Source: Anaerolineaceae bacterium UBA6107 (lineage in GTDB: Bacteria > Chloroflexota > Anaerolineae > Anaerolineales > Anaerolineaceae). Taken from it: a stretch of 33,591 bases of DNA. The position numbers and the translations under genes are program-made. The notes under the pieces were generated by a model, which was given only the letters and a program-made list of their open reading frames with translations, did not search any database and was not told the origin of the DNA. Location of the stretch: the NCBI GenBank assembly GCA_002428455.1, contig DIWL01000072.1, positions 7,638-41,228 on the forward strand, given 5' to 3'. Shown here piece by piece: positions 31,586 through 33,591 of this stretch. Position 1 is the first letter of the stretch. The number at the start of each line of letters is the position of its first letter.

Positions 31586-31635
31586 AACCAGGGGGTCATG
31601 ACGCCACGTAAGAAAGACATCACACCCCCCTGGTT
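31586..31635 (-). terminator. intercistronic hairpin between binding protein and permease genes
   Basis: Arms CCAGGGGG and CCCCCTGG extended to 10 pairs (31586-31595 with 31626-31635) enclose about 30 nt. On the minus strand a short T run follows. A weak terminator or an mRNA-stabilising end for the receptor message. Confidence 0.55.
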
Positions 31636-31653
31636 GCTACCACGCTACTCTGT

Positions 31654-32439
31654 TTACTCGCTGAAATACTTGAAAGCGAGCTCTTCGACAAATCCTTCTG
31701 TTTGCAATTCCTTCAGTACGCGGTTGATCTCATCCTTGAGGGCAGTATCACCTTCAGGAACTACAATGTTCAAAGGTCCGGTGGATAGAACGCCATGATA
31801 CACTATGGTCATTCCACCAAACTGGCTGACAACTGCCTGCGCGGGAACATAATCGGCCATCAGGACCTCGATGCGGCCAGCCTGCAGATCCAGAGCCGCC
31901 TGGTCAACCCGCTCGTAGCGGAAGTATTTGTCCTCGGGAAGCAGCCCCGGGGTAACCAGGTTGTCGGTAATCCAGCCATCCTGGACGGTGCCTGACTGAG
32001 CGCCGACAAGGTAATTGGCCAGGTTCATCGGATCACTCAGGTCGCCGGTGAAACCTTCCTGAACTGTGAAGGAATCTTCGGTGGTGTAATATGCATCGGT
32101 GAAATCCACCGTTTTGTCGCGTTCTTCATCATAGTTGAAGGCTGCGATGGAGGCGTCGATCTTGCCTTCCTGAACTGCAGCAATGAGGCTGTCAAACGGC
32201 ATATCCGTCCATTCAACAGTCACCCCCATGCGTTTTGCGATCTCGTTCATCAATTCAACGTCAAAACCGGTGGTGGTCCCCGCTTCATCCACAAATTCGA
32301 ACGGCGGGTAATCCGCTGATGTGCCCACGACGATCTTTCCAGCATCCTTGATCGCGGACAAATGGTCCGAGGTTGACTTGCAACCAACCGCAGCGAAAGC
32401 CAGGGTGATCACCACAACAAGCAAAACCAGACGTTTCAT
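31654..32439 (-). CDS. polar amino acid ABC transporter substrate-binding lipoprotein
   Basis: 261 residues from the ATG at 32439 (GGAGGAA upstream). Lipoprotein signal ending FAAVGCKS. The mature domain has IVVGTSADYPPFEFVDEAG, TGFDVELMNEIAKRMGVTVE, DMPFDSLIAAVQEGKIDASI and FTDAYYTTED, the bacterial extracellular solute-binding family 3. Near the C-terminus ALKDEINRVLKELQTEGFV is the usual closing helix. It delivers substrate to the two permeases encoded downstream. Confidence 0.95.
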   Translation of the reverse strand: MKRLVLLVVVITLAFAAVGCKSTSDHLSAIKDAGKIVVGTSADYPPFEFVDEAGTTTGFDVELMNEIAKRMGVTVEWTDMPFDSLIAAVQEGKIDASIAAFNYDEERDKTVDFTDAYYTTEDSFTVQEGFTGDLSDPMNLANYLVGAQSGTVQDGWITDNLVTPGLLPEDKYFRYERVDQAALDLQAGRIEVLMADYVPAQAVVSQFGGMTIVYHGVLSTGPLNIVVPEGDTALKDEINRVLKELQTEGFVEELAFKYFSE

Positions 32440-32565
32440 TATTTCCTCCATAGAATTTTGAACTTTGTGAAATCTTGTATGAGTATTATATATCAGTTAA
32501 TTAAAGGGGTAACATTGCAGACGATGTACCTCACAAATGTCACCTGCACAGGGTAGTTAATCCTG

Positions 32566-32571
32566 TATAAT
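32566..32571 (+). promoter_or_regulatory. -10 box of the ECF ATPase gene
   Basis: TATAAT at 32566-32571, 40 bp before the TTG start; -35 unclear. The divergent binding-protein gene has its own TATAAT on the minus strand near 32490. Confidence 0.45.
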
Positions 32572-32611
32572 TGCCAGAAAAGATCACCACAACGGTTACA
32601 CGGAGCAAGTA

Positions 32612-33591
32612 TTGCCTCCATTAATTCAGTTTGACCATGTTACTTACCACCATCCAGGCAGCGGTAACTCCTCCCCCCCAGCGTTAAACGACATATCCAT
32701 TTCAATTGAACAGGGAGAATGGGTCGCCATTGTTGGCGCGAACGGCTCCGGTAAGACCACTTTTGCCCGGCACTGCAACGCCCTGCTGCTTCCAACGCAT
32801 GGCCAGGTGCTGATCGATGGTAAGAGTACCGCACAGGCGACACACCTGCCACGGATCCGTGCGCGCATCGGCATGGTGTTTCAGAACCCTGAAGATCAAA
32901 TTGTGGCCACACTGATCGAGGAAGACACGGCTTTTGGTCCTGAAAACCTGGCAATTTCTCCGCCTGAGATCCGCGAGCGGGTCACTTCAGCACTGACCAC
33001 TGTTAAAATGCTGGAAAGAAAAGACCGTCCGCCGCACCTATTATCCGCGGGGCAAAAGCAACGCGTCGCCCTGGCGGGTGTGCTGGCCATGCAGCCGGAG
33101 TGTGTGATCTTCGACGAATCCACCGCCATGCTCGACCCGCGCGGCCGGCTGGATGTAATGGCTGAAATGCAGAGCCTGCATGAACGGGGAATCACGGTAA
33201 TCTTCATCACCCATTTCATGGAGGAAGCTGCGCGTGCGAACCGGGTTATCGCGGTAAACAAGGGCAACCTGGTCTTTGATGGCACACCAAAAGCGATCTT
33301 TGCAGACCTGGCACTGCTGAAAGCCTGCGGACTGGAGCAACCTTCCACGCTGCTGCTGCTGAATGAGATCAGGGCTTTGAACCCACAATTGAAACATATC
33401 TCAATGGATTTTGAGCAGGCGATACGGGAAATCCCGCAGTACCAGGGTTCATTTGTGCGTAAAGATGATCCTGGTGATCTATCTGCTGCCGATACACTTA
33501 TTGCAGTGGAATCACTCGACCACTATTACCTGCGCAACACCCCGCTGGAACAACATGCGCTTTACAATATTTCGCTGGAAGTCAAGAGCGG
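32612..33591 (+). CDS. ECF transporter ATPase, fused double-domain protein (C-terminal part outside window)
   Basis: The frame opens at a TTG at 32612 (CGGAGCAAG just upstream) and runs off the window after 326 codons. The first ATPase domain is complete: Walker A VGANGSGKTT (41-50), Q-loop FQNPEDQIVA typical of EcfA, signature LSAGQKQRVALAG (LSAGQ instead of LSGGQ), Walker B CVIFDESTAMLDP, H-loop FITHFMEEA. After residue about 290 a second domain begins, IAVESLDHYYLRNTP then ALYNISLEVKSG, leading to a second Walker A beyond the edge. So EcfA1 and EcfA2 appear fused. It powers vitamin or metal-ion uptake with subunits outside the window. Confidence 0.9.
   Translation, partial: MPPLIQFDHVTYHHPGSGNSSPPALNDISISIEQGEWVAIVGANGSGKTTFARHCNALLLPTHGQVLIDGKSTAQATHLPRIRARIGMVFQNPEDQIVATLIEEDTAFGPENLAISPPEIRERVTSALTTVKMLERKDRPPHLLSAGQKQRVALAGVLAMQPECVIFDESTAMLDPRGRLDVMAEMQSLHERGITVIFITHFMEEAARANRVIAVNKGNLVFDGTPKAIFADLALLKACGLEQPSTLLLLNEIRALNPQLKHISMDFEQAIREIPQYQGSFVRKDDPGDLSAADTLIAVESLDHYYLRNTPLEQHALYNISLEVKS

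Overview
The window looks like chromosomal DNA of a free-living bacterium, most probably a member of the Chloroflexota (Anaerolineae-like). This rests on gene style only: moderate GC, many integral-membrane carriers, a double-ATPase ECF transporter protein, a YacL-type PIN/TRAM protein next to cysS, and MerR-B12 and Crp/Fnr regulators. No ribosomal marker is present, so the phylum is an inference. I see no phage, transposase or CRISPR array.

Layout. (1) 1-1730: end of cysS and a yacL-like gene, minus strand. (2) 1952-2356: a tRNA-Glu(CUC) with a consensus promoter, followed by tandem copies of its own 3' end. (3) 2550-4658: a membrane-anchored, active-site-divergent nucleoside hydrolase, convergent with a short-chain dehydrogenase. 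(4) 4710-8023: feoA-feoB-feoC for ferrous iron uptake, divergent from a DtxR-family metalloregulator across a 59-bp AT-rich operator region. (5) 8045-12210: hemerythrin-like protein, UbiE/MenG methyltransferase, DoxX protein, an unknown membrane protein and a MoCo-sulfurase-like aminotransferase. (6) 12270-17010: an FNR-like regulator, a perfect FNR box, a 12-helix protein with histidines in helices 2, 6 and 10, a SUMF1-domain lipoprotein, a heme O synthase-like CtaB and a 6-helix protein. (7) 17180-20545: an MFS carrier resembling FLVCR, an EamA exporter and peptidase T. (8) 20657-23563: a CarH/LitR-type B12 photoreceptor regulator, a structured intergenic element with an 18-codon ORF, then DUF2085, DUF4126 and a 51-aa membrane protein. 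(9) 23622-28280: a thiamine operon (thiamine pyrophosphokinase, ThiB-, ThiP- and ThiQ-like proteins) under a TPP riboswitch. (10) 28341-32439: a coiled-coil membrane protein and a polar amino-acid ABC importer. (11) 32612-33591: the start of a fused double-ATPase ECF protein.

The most interesting segment is 12243-17010. The 494-aa protein has three sequence-related blocks of about 154 residues, each with four predicted helices. Its histidines sit at the helix 2, 6 and 10 positions used by heme-copper oxidases, but it lacks the HPEVY motif and the helix-7 HH pair. It is encoded with a CtaB-like heme O synthase and lies behind a perfect TTGAT-N4-ATCAA box. The neighbouring regulator carries the E-x-x-S-R recognition helix that reads this box. 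I read this as an oxygen- or NO-regulated membrane hemoprotein system not matching any oxidase or NO reductase class I can name. Function and redox partners are not determined by the sequence.

Iron and heme recur through the window (feo, DtxR, hemerythrin, CtaB, the 12-helix protein, the FLVCR-like carrier), as do vitamin-dependent controls (TPP riboswitch, B12 photoreceptor). Several promoters place TATAAT 6-8 nt before the start codon, suggesting leaderless mRNAs.
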